Below, one piece after another: positions 1 through 10,095 of a stretch of DNA of 64,000 bases. The position numbers were made by a program, and so were the translations under genes. This DNA is from Aquarana catesbeiana (lineage: Eukaryota > Chordata > Amphibia > Anura > Ranidae). The stretch is from contig NC_133326.1 of NCBI RefSeq assembly GCF_042186555.1, positions 97,018,144 through 97,082,143 on the forward strand. The letters are read 5' to 3'. How positions within the stretch are numbered: position 1 is the first letter of the stretch; each line of letters opens with the position of its first letter. Below the pieces are notes generated by a model. That model was not told the origin of the DNA and searched no databases. It worked only from the letters and a program-made list of their open reading frames with translations.

Positions 1-2388
1 CTGTATGATTTGTTAAAAAAGGATACCCAATGGCACTGGACTGAGCAACACACCAATGCAGTGCAGGAGCTTAAAAAAGCTTTAGCGCAAGCGCCAGCGT
101 TAGCCAACCCAGAGTACCAACTGCCCTTTCACATTGAGACTGCCATATCAGAGACAGCCATGTCAGCTGTTCTGTCACAGGAAATCCATGGGCAACAGAG
201 ACCCATTTCATATGCATCTAAACTTTTGTCTCCTGTGGAAATGAAGTACTCTCTATGTGAAAAACACCTCCTAGTTACGTTTTGGGCAGTGAAATACTTC
301 ACGTACATCATAGGGCTTAACCCAGTCATCCTGCACACAACGCACACTCCCACTAAATTTTTACTTACAGACCGAGTGAAGGATGGCAATGTATCTAATG
401 CCAGATTAGCCCACTGGGCACTGTTGCTTCAAGACCGAGACATTAAAGTCCAACACACAAATAATCCGTCCACTAGGGCCCATGGCCTCCTTTACCAGGG
501 AGTACCACATGAATGTGAGATCACCCCCCAATCATCTGCGCAACAATTCTTTAGACCTTTGTCAGCAAAGGAAACAGTCCCTGAAAACGCAGTCCAAATT
601 TTCACAGATGGATCATGTTTTTACGTGGAGGGGTCCCCACATGCAGGATTTGGAATATACTTTATCAATCCACAAGCAAAAACCCAAACATCAATCTTTC
701 GGTCATGTCAAGTCAAATCAGCACAATTTGCTGAGATGGCTGCAATCGCTCATGCCCTAGAACTGATGAAAGGGGACCAAGAAATTGTTTTATACTCAGA
801 TTCTGCGTGGGTCTGTAATGCTCTTACAGAATTTCTGCCCTTCTGGCACACCCACCAGTACATGTCCTCAGATGGGTCTCCACTTAAACATGCATCCCTG
901 TTGAAATATATTGTATCATTGGTGCAAAAGTTGCCAGTCAAACCATGGGTGTGCAAAGTAAAAGGTCATTCAGGTACTGCCCCATACTGGGAACAAAATG
1001 AGGTGGCGGATTGCTTGGCCAAACAAGGAGCACAGGGAGGGGAGATCTGGGAAATTCCTTCGAATTTGCCAGACCCAGTCTTGTGCCCCATTGTTTGTGC
1101 CCTCACAAAATCCTGCATAGAAGTTCCGGATATTTCGGACATACAAAGGCAGTATGATAACATTAAGGAAATCATGCAAAAACTGCAAAATGAGACTGGG
1201 GAACTCTCTGAGGGGAATACTTTGGCAAAGTACATAAAACACCTCAAATTATCAGAAGATAAAAAGGTATTGTTGCATCAGGGAGATGAAGTAACGTGGG
1301 TGGTTCCTGAAAAATACCAGAATGAAATGATTTACATAGTGCATGACCTGCCTACTGGGGGTCATCAAGGGTCAGAGAAAACAGGTGAGCGGCTCAAGAA
1401 CATAGGTTGGTGGCCTTCCATGATGACAGATGTGAAGCAGTATTGTGACAATTGTATTGTCTGTGCACAGGTTAACCCCGCACCAAGGAAGATCAATGCC
1501 CCTTTACGAATCCGACTGAAAGAAGGGCCATGGAATGCCTTACAAATGGATTACATGGGACCCTTGCCAGTCACTTCTAGAAACAACCGATACATTTTGG
1601 TAGTCACAGATTTATTTTCGAAATGGGTAGAGATTTTCCCAACCAAAAGTAACACTGCACAAACTACGGCTAAGATTTTGGTGGAACAGGTGTTCAGTAG
1701 ATGGGGGCTCCCAGCATCAATAGAGTCAGATCAGGGGACCCATTTTACGGGAAAGATGGTAAAAACCTGCCTAGAGATGTTAGGGGTGGAGCAAAAGTTT
1801 CACATTCCATATCACCCAGAATCTTCAGGTCAGGTTGAAAGAGCCAATCGGCAGATTAAGACAATGCTAAAAAAATTTGTCCACATCAATGGTAAGAACT
1901 GGGATAATCTGTTGCCATTACTGGCCATGGCCATCCGAGCAACTCCCTCATATGCTACCCGGTTGACACCCTTTGAAGTGCTGACAGGTAGACAGATGAG
2001 ACTCCCTGAACATCTCTGGCTAGAGATGCATACCCCTACAATAGACAGACTGTCAATGGACCAATACCTCCTTAAACTCCAAAAAGCGTTAAAAGAGATC
2101 CATGTATTTGCAGCAGCACAAATGGGTAAAAGTCAAAAGAAAGCCAAGGCGTATTTTGACAAAGGGGTTCGAGAATGCACTTGGGCCATAGGAGACCGAG
2201 TTATGTTCTTGGAGCTACGTCCCCTGGATAACAGTTTATGTCAAAAATGGAGAGGCCCATTTTACATTATTGATAAATTAAGTCCGTCTGTATATAAAAT
2301 CAGAATAGAAGCGGGCAAAAAGACACAAGATAAATGGGTTCATGCGAACCAACTGAAACAGTTCCATGGAGCCAAAGAAATCAACTAA
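1..2388 (+). CDS. pol: Retroviral Pol, C-terminal part: RT connection, RNase H, integrase
   Basis: The frame is open from the first base and opens within the RT thumb/connection (residues LYDLLKKD at the window edge). RNase H follows at about nt 595-1050, with FTDGS, an AEMAAIAHALEL helix, YSDS and NEVADCLAKQGA supplying the D-E-D-D set. The integrase has an HHCC zinc-binding domain (HDLPTGGH, then CDNCIVC, nt ~1340-1470). Its DDE core is LQMDYMGPLP, ESDQGTHF and the E in SGQVERANRQ (nt ~1545-1850). A GPY/F-type module (WRGPFYIIDKLS) lies near nt 2250. Pol would copy the genomic RNA and integrate the cDNA. No stop or frameshift is visible. The last ~55 nt overlap the extended env frame but not env's likely ATG. 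The N-terminal RT catalytic region is not in the window. Confidence 0.95.
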   Translation: MYDLLKKDTQWHWTEQHTNAVQELKKALAQAPALANPEYQLPFHIETAISETAMSAVLSQEIHGQQRPISYASKLLSPVEMKYSLCEKHLLVTFWAVKYFTYIIGLNPVILHTTHTPTKFLLTDRVKDGNVSNARLAHWALLLQDRDIKVQHTNNPSTRAHGLLYQGVPHECEITPQSSAQQFFRPLSAKETVPENAVQIFTDGSCFYVEGSPHAGFGIYFINPQAKTQTSIFRSCQVKSAQFAEMAAIAHALELMKGDQEIVLYSDSAWVCNALTEFLPFWHTHQYMSSDGSPLKHASLLKYIVSLVQKLPVKPWVCKVKGHSGTAPYWEQNEVADCLAKQGAQGGEIWEIPSNLPDPVLCPIVCALTKSCIEVPDISDIQRQYDNIKEIMQKLQNETGELSEGNTLAKYIKHLKLSEDKKVLLHQGDEVTWVVPEKYQNEMIYIVHDLPTGGHQGSEKTGERLKNIGWWPSMMTDVKQYCDNCIVCAQVNPAPRKINAPLRIRLKEGPWNALQMDYMGPLPVTSRNNRYILVVTDLFSKWVEIFPTKSNTAQTTAKILVEQVFSRWGLPASIESDQGTHFTGKMVKTCLEMLGVEQKFHIPYHPESSGQVERANRQIKTMLKKFVHINGKNWDNLLPLLAMAIRATPSYATRLTPFEVLTGRQMRLPEHLWLEMHTPTIDRLSMDQYLLKLQKALKEIHVFAAAQMGKSQKKAKAYFDKGVRECTWAIGDRVMFLELRPLDNSLCQKWRGPFYIIDKLSPSVYKIRIEAGKKTQDKWVHANQLKQFHGAKEIN

Positions 2389-2390
2389 AA

Positions 2391-2413
2391 TGTGCTGCTT
2401 TCTTCCCTTTTAG
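2391..2413 (+). promoter_or_regulatory. Probable env splice acceptor
   Basis: A pyrimidine-rich run (tgctgctttcttccctttta) ends in TTTTAG just after the pol stop, five bases before an ATG. This is the expected layout for a subgenomic env mRNA and is the reason I start env at 2418 rather than further upstream. The donor would lie outside the window. Confidence 0.6.
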
Positions 2414-2417
2414 AGCC

Positions 2418-4694
2418 ATGAAGTCAATGTGGATTGTTATCCTGCTCCATCTGTTCGGACATACCAAGGGAGAGGAGACTGGACCACTCATCAGCGTGAT
2501 CGTGGAGAAGAATCCGGTCTACTGCATAGAGGGGGAACCTGTCTTATTGCCTGTGGCCATTGTAGGAACTGTGGGGAAGCAAGTTTATTGGTGGAGTCCC
2601 ATTGATAATCATTTAGTCTGGGTTAATGGCGTTGCTGGGAATATCACTGACTACCGGGATAGAGTCATGAGCTTTCAAAACGGATCCTTGTTGATTCAAG
2701 AGACACGGTTGAGTGATGCCGGAGAGTGGAAATATTCTTTTGTTATCTCCATCCCCTTGGCCAGCAACACACATGCATCCACTCTTCAGTACGTCCCAGG
2801 AAAAGTTACTTTGCATGTGTCCCCAAAGAGTAACACCACCCCTGCTTCTACAAATTTGCCCAAAACTACAGCTGCAATCCCGTATTACAAACCAACATCA
2901 TTGGAATGCCCATCACTGCAAGAGGGACCACCTAGTGGCCTAACGGCAACATCAATCCCGGGAATATTGTTCAATAATGTGAAGTTCATTCATGTACCTG
3001 TGGTACTTAATTTGTCCCAGTGGAACATGGCTGAATTCGGCTCATGTGCCCGGACAAATGTGTCTTTGTTTTATTCTTCCTTGCTGGTAGATTTGATTGC
3101 CTCCCATGCAAGCCGAACTCATGATCCATTTGCAGAACCAAACCTCACTCCGCACAGGGGCATTTTCAGATCCAGAAAGTTAAAGGGCTTGGACAACATA
3201 CTTGGGTCCATCCCAGGACTTTTTGGATCTGGCATGTCAATTTGGAACCGAGCCGATTTGTCAGCGATTCGCAGGCATATCGGAAATTTTGAACAGAAAG
3301 AGGGTCGGCAAGTGCTGAAACCGGTTCTGCAGGGTGTTGAGGGGCTTGCAGAGGAGGAAAGGTTTACGGTCTATAACATGAAAGACATTGCCCAGTTGTT
3401 TGAAAAAACACAACAGAAAATAAACGAAATCATAAATATAAATAATAAGAAAGCTAGAGAGGATGGTATGGGCAAAGAGGTGATATGCACGGCATATGGG
3501 AATTTTGTTTTAACCAAAGTCACTAATGTTATCAGAGATATTCAAGCAGGTAAAATCCCTGATATATTAAAAGATACAGACCTTACCCAATGGTATTGTA
3601 CTCACACTAATATTAGTGGTGGAATGAATGTACATTCTGGAGACAAGTGCAAACCTTTGCCGGTTTCCACAATTCGAAACATAGGGATAGTGACACCACA
3701 CCCCAATAGAGGGCCATTTGCTTGCAAGAAGAGCCAGTCGCTGTGCGCCTACCGTGACCTAATGTATGTGTCCTTCACCATGTCACTGCCAGTGTTCCAT
3801 CCCCAAGACGACTACTTTAACACGATGGCGTCCATACACTCCCTCGGGTACCTCGAAAACGACGTGTACAAGGAAAGGTTGCACCTCCCCGAAATGCTCA
3901 TTCAAGTTCAAGGGCGATGGAAAGCACCACACACTGCCTGCTGCACTGTCAAAGACAATAGGTACTTATGCCGTTGTGATGTGTTCGAAATTGACACTCC
4001 AGTCTGTGGTCTAAGCAATGACCCGGATCCCACAGCCAAAGTAGCCAGGGACCCCCAACTGGAAAGTCCACGCCAACCACCTCAAGAAACTAGTCCAAGT
4101 AAGATGGAAGCTAACTGCCCCGTGAAGTTGTCAAAATGGAGAACACCCAGCACAAGGGTCACCTACCACATGGATGGACTGTACTGTGTCGTTACCAACC
4201 ACCAGACATTTCTCTATGGGGGTCAGTCATGTCCGATACCCTATCCAAATTTCTGCTTCATTCCACATGAGTACTCTATTATTGGGGAAACTGTAGTAAC
4301 TCCCATACCAGTGCTAACAGAAGACTATATCATTGAGAGTCCCCCTGATGTCCCAGATCCTAGAAACTACATACCCCATTTTGATATAAAAATTGATACT
4401 CTGTCAGTAAACCTTCACAATCTGCTTGCAAGGAAGGATACCCATATAATTCAAATCAGTAATGATATGGTGAAAACAGAGAAAAGGTTAAATGAACTTT
4501 TACATGATGGGGATTTCAGCTTAGTCACCACTAGGACCTGGGTGGAAATGGGGATAAAAGGTCTTCTCATATTGCAGTGTGGGGTACTGTTATTTATGAC
4601 GGGCATGGTAATATATCTGGGCCGACTTCTAAAATGGCAGAGGGAGAAACTCAACTCACTAATGGAGATTAGACATAAACAATTACTCAGTTAA
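2418..4694 (+). CDS. env: Retroviral Env glycoprotein with N-terminal Ig-like domain
   Basis: About 758 aa, uninterrupted. The start at 2418 gives a signal peptide (MKSMWIVILLHLFGHTKG); the open frame begins earlier at 2334 but overlaps pol. Residues ~24-125 resemble an immunoglobulin V-type domain: EGEPVLLPV (B strand), VYWW (C strand), DRVMSF, NGSLLI and LSDAGEW (E-F region), then KVTLHV (G strand). The usual B/F cysteine pair is absent, as in CEACAM N-domains. A furin-like RSRK lies near residue 251, followed by a glycine-rich hydrophobic stretch (GSIPGLFGSGMSIWN) that could be a fusion peptide. A membrane anchor (GLLILQCGVLLFMTGMVIYLG) spans residues ~713-735, with a short basic tail. Several N-glycosylation sequons are present. 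The surface part (~250 aa) is short and the membrane part (~500 aa) long, and I see no clear CX6CC motif, so it is not a typical gammaretroviral Env. Confidence 0.85.
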   Translation: MKSMWIVILLHLFGHTKGEETGPLISVIVEKNPVYCIEGEPVLLPVAIVGTVGKQVYWWSPIDNHLVWVNGVAGNITDYRDRVMSFQNGSLLIQETRLSDAGEWKYSFVISIPLASNTHASTLQYVPGKVTLHVSPKSNTTPASTNLPKTTAAIPYYKPTSLECPSLQEGPPSGLTATSIPGILFNNVKFIHVPVVLNLSQWNMAEFGSCARTNVSLFYSSLLVDLIASHASRTHDPFAEPNLTPHRGIFRSRKLKGLDNILGSIPGLFGSGMSIWNRADLSAIRRHIGNFEQKEGRQVLKPVLQGVEGLAEEERFTVYNMKDIAQLFEKTQQKINEIININNKKAREDGMGKEVICTAYGNFVLTKVTNVIRDIQAGKIPDILKDTDLTQWYCTHTNISGGMNVHSGDKCKPLPVSTIRNIGIVTPHPNRGPFACKKSQSLCAYRDLMYVSFTMSLPVFHPQDDYFNTMASIHSLGYLENDVYKERLHLPEMLIQVQGRWKAPHTACCTVKDNRYLCRCDVFEIDTPVCGLSNDPDPTAKVARDPQLESPRQPPQETSPSKMEANCPVKLSKWRTPSTRVTYHMDGLYCVVTNHQTFLYGGQSCPIPYPNFCFIPHEYSIIGETVVTPIPVLTEDYIIESPPDVPDPRNYIPHFDIKIDTLSVNLHNLLARKDTHIIQISNDMVKTEKRLNELLHDGDFSLVTTRTWVEMGIKGLLILQCGVLLFMTGMVIYLGRLLKWQREKLNSLMEIRHKQLLS

Positions 4695-4843
4695 GTGTGG
4701 CCTCGTCTCATCTGTCTCAACTTGCCACAAGGGGTCATCTGTTGCCTTATGAGGAGTTTATGAGTAATCTCCATTAGCAACTGAGAATATCTGTATATAG
4801 ATGTGTATATATATTTTTGGATAAGAAATAATAGTTGTGTGTA
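4695..4843 (+). other. Region between env and LTR
   Basis: Non-coding, AT-rich, 149 bp. It should hold the polypurine tract, but no clean purine run abuts the proposed LTR start. Confidence 0.4.
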
Positions 4844-5740
4844 TGTGACAGGGTTTCAGTAAAGGGGTAATTTAGCTAGATGTGGATACGCGACAGGATC
4901 TGGCTGAAAAGAGCTAATGCATTTAACAGCTACTTGTAGTATGCGAGAAGGATGTGCTGGGAAGACAATCAGCTGATTACGTATATTTGATGTTCAAAGG
5001 GTCAAGGACAGATACCATCTGAAGTTTAATTGTTAAAGGGCCAAATTCATTAGGTCAATAAAGGCCTTTGTATTCCTCCATGCTAATCAACCATTTGTCC
5101 ATTTCAAAGGGGTGTTTGAGAGGATGACAAATATTTCTTTCATCTGTTCAGGAAAGGAGGTTTTGCCCTGGCTAAGGCCATGCATAAGTTAAGTACCCCT
5201 TTCAAGAGAAGGTGATGACTCTCACCTTAATCCCTCTTCAAACAACTTATCCCCAGCTCGTTACCACAACAGGAGGAAGTTGCCCAAATTAGGAGATATG
5301 CCTGGTGGGAATAGAGGGCTAACAGAATAAACCAATCATATTGGCCCTATTCAATTCAATGAGAGATGGGCCTATAAGAAGGTATTCCAAAGAGAGTAGT
5401 GGAGGAGATGAAAGCTGACCTGGGCCCCGGAACATTCATAATATAGGTAATTATCAGAACATCTTCCAGCACTTAAAGGTATACCTGCTTGTCATGCTTG
5501 TTTGTTTACCCTTTGTATTGTAATGATTATACTTTGTCTTCTTGTACTATAACCTAATATTTTCTCCCTTAAGACTATAGATATTGTCTGTGTATTAGGT
5601 AGACTTTTAACACTTCTTTAATAAATGTTATTATATTTAAGCTTTCACTTCTGGCTATGAGAATCCTTATTTAACCAACCTCATATCTTATGGTTAATAA
5701 TTCATAAATGTACGTTTAGAACGTCAAGAGGGGTGTCGCA
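4844..5740 (+). mobile_element. Probable 3' LTR of the endogenous retrovirus
   Basis: The segment begins TGTGACA and ends TGTCGCA, a 7 bp terminal inverted repeat with one mismatch of TG...CA type. Inside are a CCAAT box near 5331, a TATA-like TATAAG at 5373-5378 and an AATAAA at 5620-5625; further AATAAA motifs occur near 5057 and 5327. The right end coincides with the start of the minisatellite. No convincing polypurine tract precedes 4844, so the left end is uncertain. The matching 5' LTR is outside the window. Confidence 0.6.
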
Positions 5741-7290
5741 AAGTGTTTTATACTACTGGAGACGATATTGCGTGGTTGAAAGGGTGTCAGTGAGTGTCAG
5801 GTTGCTGGGACGATATTGCATGGTTGCAGGGGTCTCGATGAGTATGAAGGTTTGTTTTTGAGATGACATTACGTGCTTGCAAGGGTCTCAGTCTGGTTTG
5901 CTGAGACGATATTGTGTGGTTGCAAGGGCTTCGATGAGTATGAGGTTTGTTTTGAGATGGCATTGCGTGGTTGCAAGGGTCTCAGTCAGGTTGCTGAGAC
6001 TGTATTGCGTGGTTGCAAGGGTCTCAATGAGTATGAGGTTGTGTGAGATGATATTACGTGGTTGCAAGGGTCTCAGTCAGGTTGCTGAGATGATATTGCT
6101 TGGTTGCAAGGGTCTCAGTCAGGTTTGCTGAGACTGTATTGCGTGGTTGCAAGGGTCTCAGTGAGTATTGAGGTTTTTTCTTTATATACTTTTTTCTTTA
6201 TGATGATATTGCATGGTTGCAAGGGTCTCGATGAGTGAGGGGCTGCAGAGACGATATTGCGTTTTGCAAGGGTCTCAAATGAGTGTCAGGCTGCTGAGAC
6301 GATTTTGTATGGCTGCAAGGGTCTGTACGGGTGTCAGGTTGCTGAGATGAGATTGCGTGTTCACAAAGGTTTAGATGAGTGTGAGGTTGCTGAGACGATA
6401 TTGCATTTTGCAAGAGTCTCAAATAAGTGTCAGGCTGCTGAGACAATATTGCATGACTGCAAGGGTCTCAATGGGTGTTGGGTTTGCAGAGATAATATTG
6501 CGTTTGCAAGAGTCTCGATGAGTGTGAGGCTGCTGAGATGATATTGCGTTTGCAAGGGTCTCAACAAGAGTGTCAGGCTGCTAAGATGATTTGTCTCGCT
6601 GCAAGGGTCTCAATGAATGTAAGGTTGCTGGGGCGAGACTGCGTGGTCACAAAAGGTCTTGATGAGTGGGAGGTTGCTTGAGACGGTATTGCGTGGTTGC
6701 AAGGGTCTCAATGAGTGTTAGGCTGCTGAGACGGTATTGCATTTGCAAGCATCCCAACAAGAGTGTCAGGCTGCTGAGACAATTTTGCGTGGTTGCAAGG
6801 GTCTCAACAGGTGTCAGGTGGCTGGGCCAAGAATGCGTGGTGACAAAGGGCGTTTTATTTATTTATTTTCATTTTTTTTTTTGACACGTGAGAGGTTGCT
6901 GTGACGATGTTGCGTTTTGCAAGGGTCTTAACAAGGGTGTCAGGCTGCTGAGACGATTTGCATGGTTGCAAGGGTCTCAACAGGTGTGAGGCTGCTAGGC
7001 CGAGATTGCCTGGTGGCAAAGGTTTTTTGATGAGTGAGAGGTTTTCTGAGATGATGTTGCGTTTTGCAAGGGTCTCAACAGGGTGTCGGGCTGCTGAGAT
7101 GATTTGTATGGTTACAAAGGTCTCAACAGGTGTCAGGTTGCTGGGCCAAAATTGCGTGGTGGCAAAGGGTTTTTTTTTTTTTGAGGTAGAGGTTGCTGAG
7201 ACAATATTGTGTTTTGCAAGGGTCTCAACAAGAGTGACAGGCTGCTGGGATGGTTTTTCATGGCTGCGAGGGTCTCAACAAAAGAGAATT
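5741..7290. repeat. Degenerate minisatellite, ~42-50 bp unit
   Basis: About 30 diverged units, each built around GAGACGATATTGCGT, GTTGCAAGGGTCTCA and GAGTGTCAGGCTGCT. Unit length and identity drift along the array, and short T-runs interrupt it near 6180, 6860 and 7165. Several open frames cross the array on both strands but only repeat the unit, so none is called a gene. Confidence 0.9.
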
Positions 7291-7379
7291 GAATTACTGA
7301 GAAAAAGGATAGAAACACCTGGTTTGTTTGGCAGCTTACCGTACCCTTAAGCAAGCAGTATAAGGGATAAGGACAATGT

Positions 7380-7935
7380 CCGTTTGATTCGTAGGTTCCG
7401 TAGGGGGAACTAACAAACGATATGGGAGACAAGGAATGGTAACGAATTGATAGGACATAAGGAATATGGTAACAAATCTTACTTGCAACAGTGGGCCATG
7501 CGAGTTGTTCGCGGTGGACTGTAGAGGGAGTGCAACATATCGGGAAGATGTGGCGTGATGCCGTGCACGAGGCAAAACAACAAGTTTTGGTGTAGAAAAC
7601 TAGAACGTGGGAAGTGTGTACGAATGATTCGTAAGTTCCACTGCGGGAACCAAACACATGGTACAGGCGACACTGTGAGTGGCCACGAATTTTGACATGA
7701 CAAACACGGTAACGAATACTACTTGCGACAGTGACCGTGCGACTGGGTTCGCATTGAACTGAAGCGGGTGTGCAACAGATTTGAAGAGTGTGGTGTGGCG
7801 CCGTGCATGATGCACAGAAAATAACTTTGGTTTGGTAAATAAATGAGAGAAGAACCGTGTACAAATGATTCGTAAGCTCCGCTGTGGGAACTAAAACACA
7901 CGGCATAGGGGATACAATGAATGACAATGGTAGAA
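7380..7935. repeat. Tandem repeat with ~240 bp unit
   Basis: GATTCGTAGGTTCC-like units start at 7386, 7626 and 7867, a spacing of 240-241 bp. Each is followed by GGGAAC, CACGGTA, a CGAATACTACTTGCGACAGTG-like segment and a GCCGTGCAYGA segment. A diverged further copy of the CGAATACTACCTGCGACAG part lies at ~8425-8450, so the array once extended to about 8460. Confidence 0.8.
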
Positions 7936-7945
7936 AGTATGCAAT

Positions 7946-8046
7946 GTATCTGATACGAATTGGTTGTAAAGAGAAATGACTCTGATACGAATTGGTTGTA
8001 AAATGTATGAAATGAATTCGATACGAGTTGGTTGTAGAGTGTATGC
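7946..8046. repeat. Short tandem repeat, ~30 bp unit
   Basis: Three copies of GATACGAATTGGTTGTAAA, the third reading GATACGAGTTGGTTGTAGA, spaced about 30-36 bp inside the larger repeat region. Confidence 0.75.
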
Positions 8047-8681
8047 AACCCCTTGCTCTAAAAACCGAACACACACCAACCACCCAGCCCCCCAGGCTAA
8101 TTACCACCACAATCAGCCACAGAACCCCATACAAACAATAGGTACATGCTCATCTCCAAATGGATGAGACGGTAACCTCATGGACAGTGAATCTTATAAC
8201 CAGTGAAGCCTATGGCGAGTGATATCGGACAGCGACTGACAGCGACTCGGAGGCTCAGATTTCCAAATGAATCATATGTTTTGCAGAAGGAACTCACGAA
8301 TGTACTATGCCTGTGCAGAATGATGTTGGGACATGAACGAGAACAACTCGGAGGCAGTTTTTTTACGAAAGGGATGCAGGATAGAAAGCATAACGAATCG
8401 CAAGATTGCACGTTACGAAAAGGTTCGAATACTACCTGCGACAGTGAGCGGGAACCGCAGACGAAGACCATGAATGGAGAAACCTCAATGCACTTGCAAT
8501 CGAATGCACAGACTCACAAACTTGAGGTGAGCTGGGAAGAGTTGGCCCAGTGACATGTAGTATCGTGCACTGGAACCGACAAAGAGCATTGGCGAGTGGG
8601 CTGCTTAAATAACCTCTGGGCTCCTCCCATAAATTCAGGCCACCATACTGGCCTTCATATACATACATATATATATATATT
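8047..8681. other. Decayed satellite flank with short AT repeat
   Basis: No gene is seen. It contains a diverged remnant of the 240 bp repeat near 8425 and ends in an AT dinucleotide run at ~8660-8681. Confidence 0.5.
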
Positions 8682-8915
8682 TGCTTATCAGATTGATGAA
8701 TTATTTATAGGGTAACCTCTGAAGCTAATTACTGAATTTAACTAAACCTGAAAATTTAGTTATGGTTTTCCTTTTTATCAGATTAGTAAAAAGGTCTCTT
8801 CCAGAACAGGGATGACTGCAGTTGTAGCTATAAATTGTTAGTAGTTAATGTTTTAGGATAGGTGACTGTAAAAGATAAGGGCAAGTTAGAACTTCTAACA
8901 CACGTGGGGATTATT

Positions 8916-9080
8916 TATTAAACCTTGAGAGTGCAACATCTGATGCAGGTATGCATGGAAACCAATCAGGTTTCAGGGTTTTATTGTCAAAAGTTAATTG
9001 AATAAGCTGAAGTTAGTAGCTGATTGGTTAGCATGCACAGCTGCACCAGATTTTGCACTCAAGTTTTAGTAAATAACCCC
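8916..9080. mobile_element. Small foldback element (MITE-like)
   Basis: It begins GGGGATTATTTATTAAACC and ends in the near-complement TTTTAGTAAATAACCCC. The inner parts are also complementary (GAGTGCAACATCTG near the left end, CAGATTTTGCACTC near the right). The same family recurs at 22267-22443. It is non-coding; its class is not proven. Confidence 0.75.
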
Positions 9081-9249
9081 CTGTGTACAATTTTATTTAT
9101 TTTATTTTTTTTTGTGAAAGTGGTTTTGTTCACTTGAAAGGGGGGAGGGTGTGTTATTGCATGGTTAAACCAGTGAGACATAGTCATGATGGGTATGGTA
9201 AAAGAAAACCGTTTCTTTTGCATTGACATTTTTGGAACCAAAATTCAAT

Positions 9250-9575
9250 CCTTTAAAGTGGTTGTATGCCCCAAAAAATTAAAAAACCTGTAAAGCAAAG
9301 GCATAATGAGTTAGTAAGCATCGCATACTAGCTCATTATGAAATACTTACCTTAGAACGAAGCTCCCACAGGGCCGCCTGGTCACCACTGAGGGAGCTGA
9401 CATGTTCCCTCATCGTTTCTTCCAGGTTCTTGGCCCCGGCGCTGTGAGTGGACCGGAGCTGCGATTACGTCACTCCCGTGGGAGCCCTCCGTTCTGGCAA
9501 GTTCCAGCACAATAGGCCGGACCTTTACTGCGCATGTGCTGCTGACAGCGGCTGCGTGTAAGGTGAATATCTCCT
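9250..9575. repeat. Interspersed repeat of unknown class
   Basis: GC-richer block starting TTTAAAGTGGTTGTATGCCCC inside AT-rich DNA; the style matches a common frog interspersed repeat. No coding potential or clear termini are visible. Confidence 0.45.
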
Positions 9576-9842
9576 AAACCGTATAGGTAAAAATGACCAA
9601 GCAGACAATACAACATCTTTAAATTGGCTCACAACTTCCAAAAGTGCATTTTTTATTTGTCCTTTTTTTTTTAAAGGCACAAAAATATATAATTATTTTA
9701 CAAATAAATTTGAAAATGAAATTGAGGCTTTTTAAAAATGTTGAGTATTTTTAATGTGGTGTTACAAAAGTGAAGGAAAAAAATAGACAGGAAAAAAAAA
9801 AAGTTCACAGAAATCAGAGCCTCAAAAAGGGAAACGTGGAAA

Positions 9843-10075
9843 AGAATTTCTATATATTCTATTCTATAATATATATAGATATATATATATATCTATATAT
9901 ATATATATATATAGATATATATATATCTATATATATATATCTATATATATATATATAGATATATATATATAGATCTATATATATATATATAGATATATAT
10001 ATATATATATAGAGATATATATATAGATATATATATATATCTAATATATATATATATTATATATATTTGGATTGT
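9843..10075. repeat. AT-rich microsatellite (ATATAG/TATATC)
   Basis: More than 200 bp of ATATATAGATAT-type simple sequence, able to form many cruciforms. The overlapping open frame is low-complexity and not a gene. Confidence 0.95.
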
Positions 10076-10095
10076 ATAGGATTATGTTATATATA

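Larger units (their letters stand above)
1..5740 (+). mobile_element. Endogenous retrovirus, 3' part (pol-env-LTR)
   Basis: The order is pol C-terminal half, env, then a probable LTR; the 5' LTR, gag and the start of pol lie outside the window. Both visible coding frames are uninterrupted over about 4.7 kb, which suggests a young insertion. The integrase ends in a GPY/F-type module, as in gamma-, epsilon- and spumaretroviruses and Metaviridae, but I cannot fix the genus. The right end abuts a minisatellite, so the provirus appears to sit in or beside that array. Confidence 0.9.

Noticed and set aside
4844..5740. Alternative LTR start further left or right
   Set aside because: I looked for a polypurine tract and TG start elsewhere, such as near 4729 or 4862, but none pairs with a CA end as well as 4844/5740; uncertainty is kept in the confidence.
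5877..7350. Several open frames of 70-130 codons, and a CRISPR-like look
   Set aside because: They restate one minisatellite unit. Units are contiguous and diverged, with no unique spacers, and the genome is vertebrate.
7133..8134. 333-codon open frame on the minus strand
   Set aside because: It crosses two different tandem repeat arrays, its sequence repeats with the arrays, and it has no family motif.
9770..9958. Lys/Tyr/Ile-rich open frame
   Set aside because: Low-complexity translation of an AT microsatellite.
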